NCBI GenBank assembly: GCA_013396755.1
Contig: VWZF01001867.1
Location: 871,875-935,874, forward strand
Direction: 5' to 3'
Length of the DNA stretch: 64,000 nt
Origin: Sclerurus mexicanus
Taxonomy: Eukaryota > Chordata > Aves > Passeriformes > Furnariidae
Below are positions 13,759 to 28,900 of this stretch, in pieces (position 1 is the first letter of the stretch; every line of letters begins with the position of its first letter). The translations under genes and the position numbers were made by a program. A model generated the notes under the pieces. The model was given only the letters and a program-made list of their open reading frames with translations, made no database searches and had not been told where the DNA came from.

Positions 13759-16700
13759 GTGAGTACTGTTCTGAAGATAAGGACCAAGCCTTTTGCTCAT
13801 CATCTCTTGTAGACACTGTAGATAAATCAGTGGCAATTCTAGGGTTAGTAGAGAAGGTGACTAAGTGACCTTTCTTTTGACCTTACAACTCCACTATATG
13901 GCTATATGGGAGATGTACTGGTCTAGTTTATTCAAACCTTCTGTGGGAACTATGTGGTAACTGGACCATTAACTAATGTTATCTCCACATAGCAGTGATC
14001 AGTTTCAGAGCTATACAGGTCTTCTACTCCTTATACTTTCTTTACATTCTCACTTCACTACTCATAATATTTGGCATGGGGAAAGAAACCAAGCATAAGA
14101 GATTGGGGAAAGATGCCTGAAAGTACAGCCCTTCTGCTGAGACCCAGTGGGAATTTCTTTTCCTCTTCTCTCAACTTTTTCTAATGTTCTGTTGCCTCAG
14201 ACTTAGAAGTTCCTAATTAAATTGACACAAATCCTTGTAGTTCTCTGCCTCTTGTTGCTCTTCTCTTAGGTTTGAGCTGCCCATGATCCAAGGCCAACTC
14301 CAATTCAGCACAGCTGCATAACTGTGGCATATACTACTGAGAAGACTGGTTGTGAGAGAGCTGAGAGAAGGCACGTAGCCTGGAGATATGTGAGATAAGA
14401 AAAGTAAAATTGTAGAGGTAAGATTGTTGACATGGGGATAGGCAGCAGTTCAAAGATTCAAGAGGAAAAATCTTGACGTGAAAAGGTATAAAATCCTAAG
14501 AGAGAAAACAAAGAAAAGACAGCTGCCAACTCACCAACATCAAGGGTCAGTCCACTCCAAGGAGCAATGGAAACCAACCCTTCCCCATCTGGCTGACAAC
14601 TGCTTGTCCTGCAAAGACTCACTGGGTGTGGTGAGCTTATTAATGTCTAATCTAGTAGTCCTCATCAATCCTAGCTGTTTATTATGTCTATTAGGAAACA
14701 AATAACTGTGCAGTCTCCTTACAGGTGGCAAAAGTTGCTTGATCAAACCTGGGAGAGCAACGGGTAAGGTTTATCCCCAGCTTCATCTTTTTTTCTACCC
14801 CAAGTCTCTCATGATAAAAGCCTGCCTTCCTTCTTCAAACACAGATTACTCATTTGGGGTTGAGCAAGACTTTGACCCTTCAGTTATATTTGAGGAGTTA
14901 AAAGGCATAACTTCACCTTCCTAGCCCCTTGACCACATTCTTTCCTCATTTTCATGAACTTCAGGCATGATTATGGCATAAGTAATTCTACTTGATCTCT
15001 TAGTTTAAACAGGACTAGAAAATACTCAAGCTGTGACCTGGGTAGTAGTGCCAAAATGGAGATGAAATAATATTTTCTACTTCAATATATATACGAAGAT
15101 TTCACACCTTCATTTTCCACCTATGTTTTCAAATGACACATTTACAGAGAAGTTGCAAAAACAGGGTCAGTCTATTTGCTAGATTTTCACAATAGAGGAA
15201 GCTTAACATATATGTAGTCAACACTTTCTACTTGATGTTTTTTAGACGACAAAATATCATTTTGTTAATGTGAATATAACAGTGAATGTCATTCAAGCTG
15301 GCATTCCAGTGATTGAGAATGATCACAGATGTCAGGTTGTTGATGTAGATAAACATGAATACTACATACACTTTATGTACCTAAAGCAATTGAACCTGAT
15401 TTTTAGTTAATATACCAGTCCACTCAGTTTTTATTGGTGTAGGAAAAACATGAAGAAGAGAACATGTCTGATGTCAGTTCTATTACTTGTCAGTGAGTAC
15501 AATAAGTACACACTTGTCATTTCACATGCTTGGGCAAGGCATAATCATTGCTTCTTAATGGATTAGTAAAGAGTGTCCCTTCTGCTTCACAGCCTTTGCA
15601 CCTCATTCATCTGTCAAAACAAGAATGCTAAGAGTAGATAGGAGCACAACCTATGGAATCGCTCTCATCCATCTTACTCTTTAATGAATGAGCAACAAAA
15701 TATATACACAAGATGTACACAGTATTGTATTCAAAATTCTGTAGCATTTACAAATGGGCACCTGATAAGGCATTGAACACTTAATAAATGACTGCTGAGG
15801 GCATGTGAATAGATGGAGCTGCAGGGATTTGTGATAGCTTTCTTTCTCTACTTCTTTTCATGATAAGTTGTGTATATAATCTGAATCCCTAAGAATACTT
15901 TTTTTGCAGACCATTGTCAGCACTCCTGAAGAACCTGTAGGTTTGAATAGCGACCTTGAAAGGTGCCTTTGGAAAGCACACCATTAAAATCACACCATTC
16001 TCACTAATCAAGTTAGGGTTTCTTAGGCTTCATGGGAAAGTATTGTCTGCTTGTGTGGGTATGGAATGAGGAATTTAAATGCTATTGTACACATTCAGCT
16101 ACAGGAAAGCTGCCAGTAGTCTTTCTTTAAGAAAATACATAGGAGAATTACTTGGTGCTATTTATTCTGGAGACTTCATTCAAATCTGGTAACTACCATT
16201 CCCATTTCTAGAGGAAGAATTAAAGTACAGCCTATCTTCTTTCCTAGCTTTCAAAACCTTAGTTTCTAAAATAAATTTCCAGTTACATTCCAAGGAGAAG
16301 CCTTCATTAATTAAAGAGGAAAATTTCCATTGTATTGGATGCCCAGTCAAAAACTTAGAAATCTAGGTTTTAGATCAGATTTTCTTGGACAATGACATCC
16401 TTCACAGAAAAAAACCCTCCAAATACAGCAACAAAACAGAAAATCAAACCTCACCAAATACATGGTGACTTTTCTTATGAACTTGATCCAAAGTCTTCAC
16501 TGAAGTCAACAAAGATCTTCTGATTTATGCAATTTCTACATGACTTTTGAGGACAGATCTGCATCCTGAGCACCATTTCCAAAAGCAGTTTAATTACTTG
16601 TGCTTAGAACTAATAAACACACTGACAATACATTGATCTGGCTTCTAGTTTAGAGCTGGCCTATGCAAAACTGACTCAGAGCCTGGACAGTTTTGTATTC

Positions 16701-19700
16701 ATGGATACATACGTATCTGTATAAAAGCATCTGACCTAACTTTGAAAGACTTGAAACCAGCATTCCTGATATAAAATCATAAGTATAATATTGGTCCACC
16801 TTTAAGCAGGGCAACAACACACCTACTCTGCAGAGACCATTGGTTAGAAACTATATAAGAGAACACAGTTGTTGTTGGTCTTTAATATTTCTTCCAGCTC
16901 TCATTAGTACTGTTTTATCCTCTTGATTCTTCTTTTCCATGGTTACTTTTCGGTTTACCTTTCAGATATTACCTTTTGGATATTCTCAACAGCTGTATTT
17001 CAGCTTAACACTTGAAGCAACAAATGTCTGAGAGGCCACCTAGAAAAGCCAACACTTCCATGTATAGATGTTAAACACTGGAACAAGCTCTTTGGCAGAT
17101 TGCTGAGATGAAGCCAGTCAGCTTTCTTGAGCAAGTGTGTCTAAAGATCAGCAGGCTGCTGGATGGGGGAAGTATTTCTATGTAGTAATGTTAGGTAAAG
17201 AATTATCTCAGTTCTGCTGATTAAGAGAAACTAGCAATTACTGGAATGACTCTCCACCTTGGCGAGGGTATCCTGTAAGCTCAGCACATACTAGAGAAAG
17301 TGGTGGACCGTAATCAATGTTTGCAAGCTACTGTAATGATGTTACTCAAAGTAATAGCTGCTGTGCAAAAAACTATCAAGTAACATAATCCTTCTAGGAG
17401 GTTTGATCCCTTTTTTATATTTGTCTCTTTTTATTATTTTTTCCTCTTAATACTGAAAAGAATTGGTTCTCATTGAGAGCTGAGAGTTTCAGCAGCATGC
17501 TAATATCAGGGTTGGATTGTGTGTGGCTGCTACCAGATCAACTAACCAGTGACATCCACAATTCATTAGTTCAGGAACCTTTTACCTTCACATCTGAAAA
17601 AATATGTTAATATATACTCCATACTAGTATAATGAACTGGTATGAAGAACTAGATTGTATTACAACTGTACCAGAAAAGTGAAACTACTAAAAAATCTTA
17701 ATGACTTTATATTTAAAATACTATTTCCTCAAGCAGATCTGATTTTTACAAAGAAGTTTTCAATGCTTCATACAAAGGACGACTACCAGAAGAAAAGACT
17801 TGATGATTTAGATATTAAACTTTTCAGTGTGAATGCTTAAGGATGAGTAGGAAGAATGTTTTTCTTTGAAACTTCCTTTAGACTTTTGCTGGGGAAGGAA
17901 AAAGAACCTCCTGCAGGTATTTCACAGCATGTAAAAATGTCTAGGAAACTCCAATACAACTACATCAATCCAGGTTGCTGAAACAAGGGCTTAGATATAC
18001 TTAGAGCTTTAAAAGAGACAAGGACCTCTGGTTCAAGGTTGCTATGCTGGGTTCATCCATAGAATTTATAACTCTAATCTGAGTTGGAAAAAAAAGACTT
18101 GGCCACAGTCTAAAAACTGAATCTTCATTTAGCTTTGACATTGTGCTATTCACTGTGTTCAATAAATAATTTAAATTGAGATTTTGATCAAGTTAGAGTA
18201 TTCAGAAAGTCAACAATAATTATAGAACTCATTTGCTTCTACTAAATTTTCAGAAAATCACTGTGGCAATAGCATATTGGGTGGATGTAGACAGCCACTC
18301 AGTTACTGTCTCTAGTTAGATTTTGATGCAACATGTTGGTTTTTTATTAGGCAAATCCTCGTTTCTGCATGTATATGTGAGAGTGTGGTTGCAGGTCTTT
18401 GGAATATATCACATGGTTTTTAAATGTTAGGAAAAAGCTTTTTTTTTGTTTTTTTTAAACTAACACTTCCATTATCTTTAGCACAGTGAATGTCAATACT
18501 ATGTTTTAAAACAAGCTTCTTGTAAATTTTGTTCTGAAAGTATTTCACATGAAACTGGGAATTAACAAAGAGCCCAGCTATAATCAAGTGTCCAGAGGGA
18601 TTGTTTTGTTGTAAACAACAAAATCGTTGTTGTTTTGTATGTTGACAACTTTCAAAATTTTAAAATGCTTCCTTAGGAGTGGTTGGTGGAAATTTGGAAG
18701 CAGAACCTAAGGTTGTGGAAATCAGGTGTGGCAGATACAGGGAAGATCAATGACTCTTGGTCTATTCTGTGTATGGTGAATTTATAAAAATCAGATCCTT
18801 GGGAATACTGAGATTCTGATGGGACTGATGATCAGGTTCGTAGTGAAGTAATTGATTTTGCCAAACTCATAGTCTATGTGTAAAATTTAGAATTTGGAAG
18901 GAGAAGAATGGTCTAAATACAAACCAGTAGATGACAATGACTGAGATCCCGAAGAGCACAGGAGAAGGATCCCATGTGGTCAGGATGCTCTTCTTCAGGT
19001 TACATAATTTGACTGTCTCTAAGATGTTCTTCTAACCTCTGTTTGTGTGCAGCTCAGCTGTGATATAGTGTCTCTTTGTTCCCCTCTCTTGGTTACATTT
19101 CACATTTATGTTAATGAGATAACCTGTCTGGAATGAATTTCAAGCTATTAAATCTGGTGAGCAGCGGCATGAGTTCTGTGTATATAGCATTGCTTTCACT
19201 CCTTATGGAGATGCCACACCTCTTGGTTTGGAGATGACTATCAATGATTAGCTGTAGTTCAGCATTGTCTCCTTTGTCCGGAACAGGATGTCTAGAAGAT
19301 ATGTATGACCATCAGATTAATTAGTGCAGTCTTACCTCTAAATTGCTAAATTTCATCCTTCAACTCAAATCACTTTGGTCTTTGTCTTGGGATTTGTAAA
19401 TGAAATCCACATGTATAATCTAATTATTGTTACATTTCATTCTGGAAAATTTCCTTCTACCTATATTATGTTCTGCGCCTGCCTTTCTGTCTTGCTCAGC
19501 TCATTTTTTGCCATTAAATTGGGAAAGTTAGCATAGGAAGTTTTTAACTTCCATTCCATGAGATAAATTTTGCAAAGTGCTGAGTATCCTAAGCCATATT
19601 TCACATGGCTTTTTAAATCCTAAAAGATAGCACTTTGAAAGCACAAGATGTACAAGAAACACAATATTTCTGTTAGTGCCTTTCTGATCTCAGTGTTCAG

Positions 19701-21126
19701 TGTCAGTATTTTAACTTCACAAGATCCTTGTTTCAAAAAGAGTTAAATAATTCTAGCAATGGCTTGTCAGCTCCATTTAGAGTTAAGTTTCAATTTCTCT
19801 GACTATCAATATATTGCCTTCCTGTTGATATATTATCACCTTATGAAGGATCTCACTGTGATGAACTTAACACTTCAAATCATGACTGAAGACAGTGGAA
19901 GTTAGTGACAAATGATGTCTTTCAGGAGCTATATTGGACAGAAAGGAACGAGGGAAGAATTGCTTGAAACAGTTATTCTTAGGATGACACTATATATAAC
20001 AGGGCATGCATAGGTATAGACAGATAGAGGCATACACATGTCCTGTACCTTTTAATGTATTTATATTGTCATGTAAGAAATTGTCAATGGATAAATGTTT
20101 AAATATAAATGGAATGGTTAAATATATGTAGATCAAAGTGTGCTAAACACATTAAAACCCACAATTTCATGTTTGGAATCAGAAGTACATGTACCTTGTC
20201 TTCTGTTAATTCCAAGAATTTAGTATAATGTTGAAGTTTGTGATACTTTGAATATTTGATGGATTAACGATGTAGTATGAATTAAATCAAGCAATAGTAT
20301 AAAGAGGGTTGGGTAATGGCTTTCAACTCGTGTAGGCTGTTACTAATATAATCTTCTGATTCCTTTCCTCTCTTTGCCAATTGCACCAACAATTTGGCAT
20401 GCATAGTAAGAAGTTATTATGGATTCTGCAGCAGCCTTGCTGTTGCATGGTACAGATAACACAAATCTTGTTAATGGTCTGACAAAATATAAATGGCTTC
20501 ATAATAAACTGCCACCCTTTTAATATCTCAACAACTTCAAAAATGTTATCTGGCAGCTGCAGGGGGCTAAAGTTATGCTTTCTGAAGGCTGAATTTTAGC
20601 ACCATACTTGCACATAACATGTGCCTCCCCAACCCCCAATGTTCTTAGCACAAAACAATAATTAAACTTAATCTTCTGTATCGAACACAGGCCTGTCCAT
20701 CCGTCTAATCATAGTCATGTGGGGAATGTGGCATGCATAGCTTTTAAAACACAATATTTTACAATTTTTAGAGGAGTCAGCCAAACTCAAACTGTTTCTA
20801 ATTTTCCATACCTTTGTGACTGTGTTGAAAGTATCACATAATCTTATGTACATCTTTCCAGGGTATATCCTATTGTAAAGTAGCTTCATCAAACAGTCCT
20901 GGGTCCCTCCAAGGCACAGGCAGGGTATAAGAGTTTCAGGATGGGGAACACGGGTGTGCTCATCTGGGAGGAAGAGCAGGGAGTGTCCTGTGAAGTAACT
21001 CACTCCACTAAGTATTGAAAAAGGCTCCAGAAAAGAAAGACAGGAACTCTGTATGGGGAGAGAAGACAGAACAGATTTTTGAACTGTAGTAATGTGTAGA
21101 TGTAGGCTCTGTGTGCAGTCACTGTC

Positions 21127-21175
21127 CATCTATCTATCATCTATCTGTCTCTGTCTCTCTCTCTCTATATATATA
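21127..21175 (+). repeat. Compound microsatellite (CTAT)n/(CT)n/(AT)n
   Basis: The tract runs from CTAT/CATCTAT units through CTGT and CT units into an AT run. It is a compound simple repeat and likely polymorphic in length. It has no associated gene. Confidence 0.9.
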
Positions 21176-22961
21176 ATAAAAGCAATTGTTCTGTAGGAAG
21201 AAGGAGTATGAAGGCTCTGCAGGGAGGATGTTGTGTAGAACATGAATGCTGAAGTAAGTAAGAGGTTGCAGATGCCCTACAGCATCAGATCCTGGAATCC
21301 TTTCACCGTAAAATGAGATTTTCTAACAGGTTACATCTCAGATTCTGTCATTTATTCACTCACGTCCCTTGCTTAATGTTTTTAGTTTCATATAAACTTT
21401 AAGTATGGCAGAAGGTGACATTGGTGTTTTAAGGCTTGTTGTCCCTTGGGGGAAAAAAATGGAAGGATAACAGAGCTTGTGATGTTATTTATGGCAGACA
21501 AATGCTCTGTAACTGTACAGAGCTTTGCTGCTGCATAGGAACTGCTTAGAAAATGAGACTGACATTCTGGGGAAAAGAAAAAGAAAACACCACCAAAAAC
21601 CCCCCACCAAAAGACTCTGATTCTTCCTGTCCTTAGGTATTTACCACAGTGCTTGGTAATCCTTGCTTTTTGCATGCAGTCTACAATTATTTTCTGGTTT
21701 GGACTAATTCTGTGGCTCTACCTGGTGGATTAATTCTTTATTTTGAATTATCCCCCTGAGGTCAACAGAGCTGTTCATGAGATATTACTCATCCTAAACA
21801 GGAGTGCCAGAATCTACTGACATTATGGTTTTGGCATGTGACTGGCCATCTAATTTCCAGATACTGTTTTGTAAAATGTGTGATGGTAGCTTTTAGGATA
21901 TGTGAGTAAGAATCAACAAATAGCAAGGGGTAGCAATTATTTTTGCTCTGAGTGAATACCCTTGTCTCCTTCTGAGTGCAGGTATTCATATGAAGAATAG
22001 CCCTTCAGCAAGCATTTGTGCGAACAAAAAGCCTGTTTGTATGAACGCTCATAAATAAAAAATCATAAGAGTTGTAAACATGGTTGAACTGAATAGTCAC
22101 TTCGCATTCAAATGAGTATTAGCAAACACTGAGCAAAGAGGGAGCCGTTTTAAGAGTTTACTTGCTCAGGGAAATTCTCAGTAATCACAGAAGATGTTTC
22201 AGGCTATGCTGTGTGGACAGAGCAGTCTGTCTTTGAGTAGTAGATAAAACACTGTAGACTTCTGACCGTGAGTGACTTGGACATTCCTAATTCCTTCTCT
22301 TCTAGACACTGGTAGAAACCTCACACTCCCATCTGAAGTCATCAGCAATGGATAACCAGCTCCAGGAACTGGACAATAACCAAAATGGGTTCTGAATGTG
22401 TGAAATATGGGTTTTTTATCTAGTAGATGACTGACTTGTGTCCACTTGTGTGCACTTGCACTGTAGCTTTGGAGTTGGTGCTGAAGAAATGGAATGATAA
22501 TGGTGTCACTTTAGCAGATGACTCGATCAAAATGTAATGTGTTTCAATTCTCCTCTAAGTAAGTAACATCTCTGCTAACTGTGCTCCCTTTAGATAAAAA
22601 GTGAGGTAGAATATCTCTGTTTCCAAGGAGACAAATACATTTCAGGCTAGGAAAATGACAAATACTATGGTGGAATTAAATTACTGCTCTGACTCTTCGC
22701 AAAGAACTTTATTTTAACTTTGTATGTTGTACCAGATGTGAAACCCCACATGTTGAGTGTGTAATGCAAGCTTGACAGACTTCTCAGACTTCCTTTGGTT
22801 TCAACAGGCCATGGTTCTGCCCAGTTCTCCGGGGCTAATTTGGTACTGGTGAAGCAGCAATCCAAAGGACAAACCAGTGACAATCATCTGTAGAGTTAAT
22901 TATTGGCAGATTCGTCACCACTTTTGATCCAGGCCAATCAGCAGCCATCCAGCCATTGAAC

Positions 22962-22979
22962 CTTGAACCTTGGTTCAAG
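22962..22979. repeat. Short palindrome, 8-bp arms
   Basis: CTTGAACC (22962-22969) and GGTTCAAG (22972-22979) are exact reverse complements separated by TT. The arms are short enough to arise by chance in a window of this size. No function is assigned. Confidence 0.6.
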
Positions 22980-25900
22980 TGCATTGATACAGTCAGGAGA
23001 TCATTTCCCACAAGAAAATGTGAATGCATTGGACTTAGAGAAATATGTCAACAAAGGCTACCTCATGTCACTTATTTTAAAGGCAAGAGAATGGATAGGC
23101 TTTATTGTGTGTTCCTTATTGGCATTAAAATTTCCTTTAGAAATAGTTCCCAAACATCCCTTTTACTTCTATTCAAATTCCCACATTACTCCAGCCAGAG
23201 AATTTGGCATCTGCCCAATAGCAATCCCAGCAAGGCAAGAGGTGACTTCAAGACAAGCATGAAGCAATGGCCTCTGTTCCCAGCAATGTCTCCTGAGAGA
23301 ACTTCCGTGTAACAAATGACCTAATCATAGTGAAGACATGTAGTTCTGTGCCTTTGCTATGCAATTCCACTAACTATCAATTCTGTATAGACACAGAATC
23401 AGTTTAGAACAGAAATTAACTTGCAATTTTTAAGGATTTGGATGGGGTTTATTCATCTTTGGGTTAACTGCTGCACTCACAGAAACACCCTAAGCAGAAG
23501 AAGCAAATATCTGTAGAGGTTTGTATACTAGAATTTATACTAGAAGAAGCTGGAGAAGTTTTATGTGTTGGAAAAAAAAAAATTGAGTAAAAATATTTGT
23601 CAATGTTATGTAAACGGAAATGACCCTCTGTTATTTTTCTTCATCCCTTAGCAGGTGAGCAAATAGTTTCCATTCCAGAAAAAAACCCCTGTGTATATGC
23701 AAAATAACTATCTTGTGATGGCTTTGAACTTGCACACAAACTGAGTGCATCCTGCAAGTATCGCAGAAAGCTGGATTAAAATGCCTGTCATTGGTTTGAG
23801 TAAGCACGTAATGATGCTACTTTGCTTTATCAATACATTCAGACATTCTCGGAGATTGACCTGTAACAAACTACTAGTTACAATTTATCCTGAGAATATG
23901 AATGCTACAACTGGAGAGATGCCCATAAAGCTAAGTGACTTTTGCTATATAAGTAACTACTACAATTAAATATGAAAATAGGCTTATGGAAAACATTTTA
24001 TTCCAAACCAGTATCTAGAATGTGGTTGACATCAGTGTAAAGCTGATGTAAAGAATCTAGGATACAGCAGCTACCAGCTAAGAAAATATCTTCTTTTCCT
24101 ATAAAGATGGTTCTTGTTCTGCATAATTAGACTGTGTATGAAACTGTGAAACCAGTGGTACCATACAGATTTATTTTTTTTAAAACATTAAAAATACATA
24201 CATAAATATGTAAAAATCCAGTTTGCAAAGACAGCTTTAAATATCCATAACCTCAAAGAAAACACTGCATAGGCACCCTGTAATGCACAAAGAAAATTAG
24301 TTTAAAAACTATGCATTAGTTCTCTGTATTTAAAGTTAAATACTTCCTATATTCAAATTATTGATATCAGTTTTTCATTTAGAACACCAGGGAAAACAAC
24401 AAACCCACTCAAATTATCTTTTATCTAAATTATCTAGTCACAGTAATAAAAAAGGGTCCCGCTTTTCTGACATGAAAATATACTGTATCATGAATCATTC
24501 AGCACTAAAACAAATCAGGCATTGGAAAAAAGTTAACCTTCATGCTGGGATCTAATGGAGGAGGAGTACTCAAAACCAATTCCCCTTAAATTGCCCTTCT
24601 GTTAGACACATTAAAGTAATTCCTGCACTTGTGTAGGCATGATAGATCACATTGTCTGCAAATATTTGGATTTTTTTTAGTAAAAAGCCTGAGGTTTGAA
24701 GTTACCTACATGATACAACCTTGTTTTACATTTTTTTAAACTCAATCAGATGCAGAACTCTTTAGAAAGTTGTCAGTATTACTCCAATATTTTTATGGTT
24801 TTTAGCCTTCAAGCTAAAGTGTAATTTAAGGAAATATCTTATTGGTAGGGCTGGATCTATCTTCATTGTGATGAGACACTTTGGAGGTCTTGTCTGAAGG
24901 CACTTCATGAAGTTTCCCCCCGGTGTGAACACGACCTCTAAAAGATCTAGTTCTGTCTGAGAGAGATTAGAGCACATTAAATGCAGTATGGTAGGTAAAC
25001 TCACCAAACTACTGCTCTGAATGTTCACAAGCTTATTCTGTAATGGAAACAAACTATGATTGTGTCTGGAAAAATATGCTACTAGTGCCTATACTACATT
25101 ATTGAAAAATTGCACAGGAAAAATGAAATCCAAGGCAGGAGAGCATATTTTTAAGCCACTTTTGATTGCAGAGAAATGACAAATATTCTAACCATGACAC
25201 CTGGCAAATTTCTTCTTGCTTCCACTGAACTTGGTATCAATTGGTGTAGTATGAATAGGACCTAATCCCTGTATATTGGATATTTGTGCTGGAATTTGGT
25301 TTGTTTCATGAAACATTGGTGGTGATCAGATAAGTACTGAGGTTGTCTACTGATCTGAAGCCAAGGTAATCGTTGTGGTCATACTGGCAACTCCATTTTC
25401 TTCAGCAGTTTAACGACTAAGCCTTCCGATCACATACTTTCCTTTTTGTGATGATTTAAGTACAATTGTAGACAGATGAGGTCTTTATATACAGTGATTT
25501 TCTGTGTGCAGCACTGCTAGGGAATTGACAGTGCCTGTTATTCCTTCTTCATGACCTATATCATTATAGCATCTTTCTGTGTAATAGTTGTAAAAAAAAA
25601 GAACAAAGCTTTATTAGCTAAACATAACTGCAATTTGCTGTGTATTAACCTCTGGTCCAGATTCTTGGTTGTGTCTCAGAAATATAGGAGGGGCCCAAGA
25701 GAAGGCTCATGATCACTTTTATTTGTTTCTATGTGGGTGAGAACTGGTCTTGCCCATGTCATCTGGCCATGACTGTTATTTTTCCCATATGCAGCTTCCT
25801 GGTTTTGTTCTCTTCTTGGCTACAAGTGTACAGAAGAGCAAATTTGAATCCAGGCTTCTAAGTCATATTTGTTTGTGGAAAAATGTAACAGGGATAATAT

Positions 25901-28900
25901 TGACCAGTATGTGCACGTGCATGGCCAGGGTAAAGAAGGAATGCTCTAGCCAGGCCTGAGCAAGCCAATGGAATATGCAAAATAGTAGAGAGAGGTTGGA
26001 ACTTTTCCCCTTTGAACTCGTGCTTGTCAGCTGCCTGAGACAATTAAGGTTTATAGCCATTAATCTGAGCTGCAAGGCACTCACTCGTCCTCCTGACAGC
26101 TAAGGGTCAGACAAACCCAACTGCTGGCCAGGGAGACCACTGGGGGCTCTCTCCCTTGGCCTGGCTGCCAACTGTGTGTTTTCCTGTGGTGCTCTGAGCC
26201 TTGCTGCCACCTTCTCCTGTCCCAGACCTGACTTCTTCCTTCTGGTAATTCTGTTTGGCATCATTCCCAATGCCATGATACCGTCTGGGGTGAGCATTAG
26301 GCACCAGAAACTATCAGGCATCTATTGCTGGGCTCATCTGCAACATATGAGCATTGGAATAGCATTAGTGACTTGATAACTGAAAGAAATTCAGAAAAGT
26401 AGCTTTTGCAGAAACTCAAGAAGATTACTCTGTTAGAAAGAAATACTCTTTTCATGAACGCACCAGAGGGAAATTTTAGCTTTTCACAAGCCAGATAAAT
26501 TCCTAAATCTCCAAGTGGTTTTGTCAATGGTATTGAGGGTAAAAGAGAAAAATATGTGCTTTTATTTATGATGTGCATTACTGCACTGAAATATTTTATC
26601 TTCCCGGTTAAACTGTATCAGTACATTTCTTCTGTTGAGATAAACACTAACATTCACTCAAACGGGAATTAAAAACTCTAAAAAGAGTGTTTTCAATAGA
26701 TTTTCAAGCTGCAGACCTGACTTTACTACAAACAGAAAGTCTTCTCAGAATGGGAAAGCGACGGCTTATAGAAACATGTCATTTTTCTGTGCTTGTCTAT
26801 TTGATTACCATGGTCTACATCATTAAAATTCTCACAGAGTCCCATACTGAAGGAACTGAATACATGTAGAAATATTAGAATGGTTATACTAAATTGCAGC
26901 CATTTCCCATTTTGATTTTTTTTTAATGCTTTATTAATTGCAATGATATAATTAATTTTTTGTTTTAAGGCCTGTCTGTACAGCTTGCTTTTCTGAATCA
27001 AGGGGAACTTGGGAAAGCTGTTCTATATTGTTTGACATGAACAAAGCTGTAAAAGCATACATGTTTGATGCAGCTCTGCTGGGAAATATATTTCTACTTT
27101 GCTGTTTTTTCAAAGTTATAATGGAAGAGCAATTCCCTGCTAAGTTATTCTTTTTTGTCGCAAACAGCAAACATCAGCCTGCACTTCCATTCCATTAACA
27201 GCACAGTTAAAATTACTAGCCAGGTTGTTCTATATTTTTTTCTTCTCTAACCAAGTTTTTGCCTTTTTAGGCTTGATTGGTAGAACTTCTATTTTGTTTC
27301 ATTGTTTTGCAAATAGAACACTTTGCCTGCCTGCAGTCCTTGGTTAGAAGTAGTAGAGGTGCTGGTTTGGAAGTGGTTTGAAATGGGGGATTGAGCTGAA
27401 TTCACGAGACTTGACTTAAGAAATGCAGAAGCCACTTGCCTGGAGTTTCCTCAGCAAACCTTGCTTTTCTGCACAGAATTGTCCCAAATCTAGGCCCTCA
27501 GCCCACTTGGGGTGGCAGCACAATGGACCTGATGTGCTGTGAGCAGGATAAGTGTTGAAGAACTGGAGCAGGTGGTAGCACAGCCTGAAGATTCATCATG
27601 GCAGGGAAGAAAACTAATTGATCGCATTACCCTGTTGAGAAGAGCAGTGAGGGAAAATAAAGCACTGCTTCTGCATGAGCAATTGGAGAGCCAAGAGCCA
27701 GCAGCCTGTGTGACGGCTGGTGCAGCTAGTTGTCCTGGAGGGCAATGTTGGTCTCCTCCTCTCCTTCTCCCTGCTCTGGACTAAGCTCTAATTAACCAGG
27801 CAAAAAAGAGCTTTGAGCAACAGTCTGGAAAACATCCCAAGACCCAAATGTTGAGATAATTTTATTATAAATGGCTAAATTAAAACTCAAGCGGAGGGAC
27901 AATATTCTTACAGTTAGGGATCTCTGATACTGTGTGCTCTTTGCTGAAAGCAGTGCTGACAAGTTTTCTGTCAACAGTTAAAATAAGGAACTGAAATGTT
28001 GATCTCTTTGTCAGTGTCCATTATTAAATTACTTACTTGCTTTCACTTTTTTCCAGATTATGTGTTCAGTTGGTCTTGGTATAAATTGGTTTTAATAGTT
28101 AATCTAGCTGCCATATTAGAATTACAACCACAAGTGAAAGCAAGAAAATTAAATATGTGCTGCAAGAAAGGAAAACAAAAAAACCCTCCAGTACTGTTTG
28201 ATACTTTCTTTTTTAACTGCATATACTGTTTTCTCAAAAAGTAAATATTTGAGCAAAGTGAGAAGCAGAAGTTTCTAGTTATAACTTTCATTTTTGCTTT
28301 CTAAGAGGTTTAGGATATTACTAGAAGTAACCCTTTCAAAATTTAAAATGTCTGGTTTGAGGCATGGGCTCCATATGATTGAATACATGTTCAAAGTAGA
28401 ACTATGGCACAAATGGAGGAACAAAAAAGAAACAGAGGGAATGCATCTTCCTACGTAATTAAGAAACAAAATATTTTTCATATTGTTAAAATGTGAAAAC
28501 AAAAATCTCTTACACTGAGGCATTAGTTTAAAATTGACTTGCTTTAGAATGACTAAATACTCACATTGTAGTATTGATGTAGGAAATGTAGTATTGATGA
28601 TGTTAAAGCTCAAATAAACAAAGAGCCTTGACTTTATTAAACTCATGCCAGCTGAGTTTTATGACTAAGTCTTCCCACATATACAAAGCATCATGCTGCT
28701 AACACTGTTTGTCGGGGCCCATAGCAATAATTCTTTTTATGCTGGCTTTTAAAGTTAGGATTGGGCTTTTACTCTAAAAACTAACCCACCTCCTTACCAA
28801 AAATAGAAGCTAAATTGCTATACAAGTCTTTATATGGACCCAGGCCTTTTACTTTCATAAAATCTTCATGGTGGCATTCCATAACTTCCATGAACGCTAA

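Larger units (their letters stand above)
7805..21126. other. Noncoding stretch, no gene recognised
   Basis: No recognised coding exon, RNA gene or transposable element was found. An AT-only tract lies at about 8390-8445. A perfect inverted repeat at 11389-11413 and an exon-like segment at 13661-13758 are listed separately. Two POU octamer words (12711-12718 and 13025-13032) each lie near a TAATTA word, but such words recur across this A+T-rich window. Open frames here look like chance frames with no recognisable domain. Confidence 0.55.

Noticed and set aside
20668..21129. 153-codon open frame on the minus strand
   Set aside because: No recognisable domain or plausible exon boundaries, and it is only slightly longer than chance frames expected in this much sequence.
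27539..27784. GTG-initiated frame with charged, helix-like composition (EELEQVV, LLRRAVRENK)
   Set aside because: It has no ATG start, poor acceptor and donor signals around it, and no protein I recognise. Worth a database search but not a supported gene.
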